From assembly GCA_037954325.1 (NCBI GenBank), contig JBBMNZ010000030.1:7501-71500 (forward strand): DNA of 64,000 nt, written 5' to 3'. This document shows positions 63,400 through 64,000 of this stretch, piece by piece (positions within the stretch are counted from its first letter, which is position 1; each line of letters starts with the position of its first letter). This stretch comes from Fistularia commersonii (lineage: Eukaryota > Chordata > Actinopteri > Syngnathiformes > Fistulariidae). The notes below the pieces were generated by a model that was not told where the DNA came from, did not search any database, and saw only the letters and a program-made list of their open reading frames with translations. The position numbers and the translations under genes are program-made.

Positions 63400-63941
63400 A
63401 TACACGGCTCAGAGGATCCCCGACTTTCTCTGAGCCTGGCTGACTAAGTGGGCTTTTTAAATGATAAAATTCTTCTTATTAGAGAGAAAATTAACCAACT
63501 TCTGCCCCAAACTGCTACCGACACATTTATCTAGTCTCATTGGAATTTCAAATGTGCCTATCTTAAGTTTGTCTCTCCCATTAAACTTGAGCAACTCTCT
63601 ACATTAATCGTTTCCTCTTGACTGACTACATGTCTTTTACAGCCTTGCACAAAGGCTGAAAGAAGTTTGTCCTTTTGTCAGCTTGTCAGAACGGATGACT
63701 TGATTATATCTAGGATAGTAGTGCTATTGCGAGACCCATTCTAATCTCCCGTTCCTCTTTAAGATTCTTGTTGAGCAAGATCGCAAATCCATTATGTAAC
63801 TTACTGCATACCAATACACTACGGAGAGGATCATGGCACTGAGACAGCGTCGGTCAAAGTAACAAATGACCTTCATCAGATAAGGAACTTGTGTCTGTAC
63901 TGGTCATTTTAGATCTTAGCGCTGGATTTGATACCATTTAC
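63400..63941 (+). mobile_element. L2-like LINE, ORF2 fragment
   Basis: Pieces in different frames follow the order of a CR1/L2-type ORF2: REKINQLLPQ near 63480, a Leu-rich LPFLFKILVEQ near 63745, then ETASVKVTNDLHQ at about 63842-63880 and DLSAAFDTI-like text (reading LALDLIPFT in a shifted frame) to 63940. Many stops and shifts show that it is dead. Confidence 0.65.
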
Positions 63942-64000
63942 CAGGGGTCTCAAGCTCAATATACCTGGCGGCCGCTGGAGGCTGAGTCTGGGTGAGGCTG
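63942..64000 (+). mobile_element. hAT-like element, left end only
   Basis: CAGGGGTCTCAAGCTCAATA followed by CTGGCGGCCGCTGGAGGC matches the CAGGGGTGTCAAACTCAA-type end of common fish hAT elements. It interrupts the LINE reverse transcriptase frame and runs off the window. Confidence 0.6.

Overview
The window reads as teleost fish nuclear DNA. Its genes are split by GT/AG introns, it is full of long (CA/GT)n microsatellites, and it carries the usual fish mobile elements: RTE-type and CR1/L2/Rex1-type non-LTR retrotransposons, a Tc1 element, hAT elements, a Ty3/gypsy remnant and tRNA-derived SINEs. I see no bacterial operon, CRISPR array or complete virus. Four protein-coding genes can be supported, and all have spliced structures in which the reading frame is kept across every junction.

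Layout. 1-4595 is a nested transposon block: an RTE LINE split by a Tc1-like element and ended by a hAT-like element, followed by a second, internally deleted RTE LINE. 6884-7886 (+) is a two-exon gene that I assign to aard. 8995-10773 (-) is a second two-exon gene with the same architecture, lying tail to tail with the first. 11600-16400 holds LINE and Ty3/gypsy remnants. 17751-23785 (+) is a complete nine-exon vesicular zinc transporter, slc30a8 (ZnT8). 27720-28650 is a GC-rich promoter region. 28651-59059 (+) is med30, with four coding exons and a 24.3-kb last intron full of microsatellites, SINE-like copies and stretches that look like candidate conserved non-coding DNA. 59060-64000 is the med30 3' region followed by a minus-strand RTE LINE, an unexplained open stretch at 62066-62310, and L2-like LINE and hAT sequence running off the end.

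The gene order aard, slc30a8, med30, all on the same strand, matches the order I recall for human 8q24.11 (AARD, SLC30A8, MED30). That synteny supports naming the transporter slc30a8 rather than slc30a2, although its histidine-rich loop resembles ZnT2/ZnT3. The genes are not a pathway. ZnT8 loads zinc into secretory granules, MED30 is a Mediator subunit, and AARD is a small coiled-coil-like protein of poorly known function. The most interesting points are the inverted aard-like pair whose 3' ends may overlap, the His-rich loop of the fish ZnT8, the candidate regulatory content of med30 intron 3, several nested transposon insertions, and an orphan coding-like segment beside the last RTE element. 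I found no clear evidence of a new multi-gene system.
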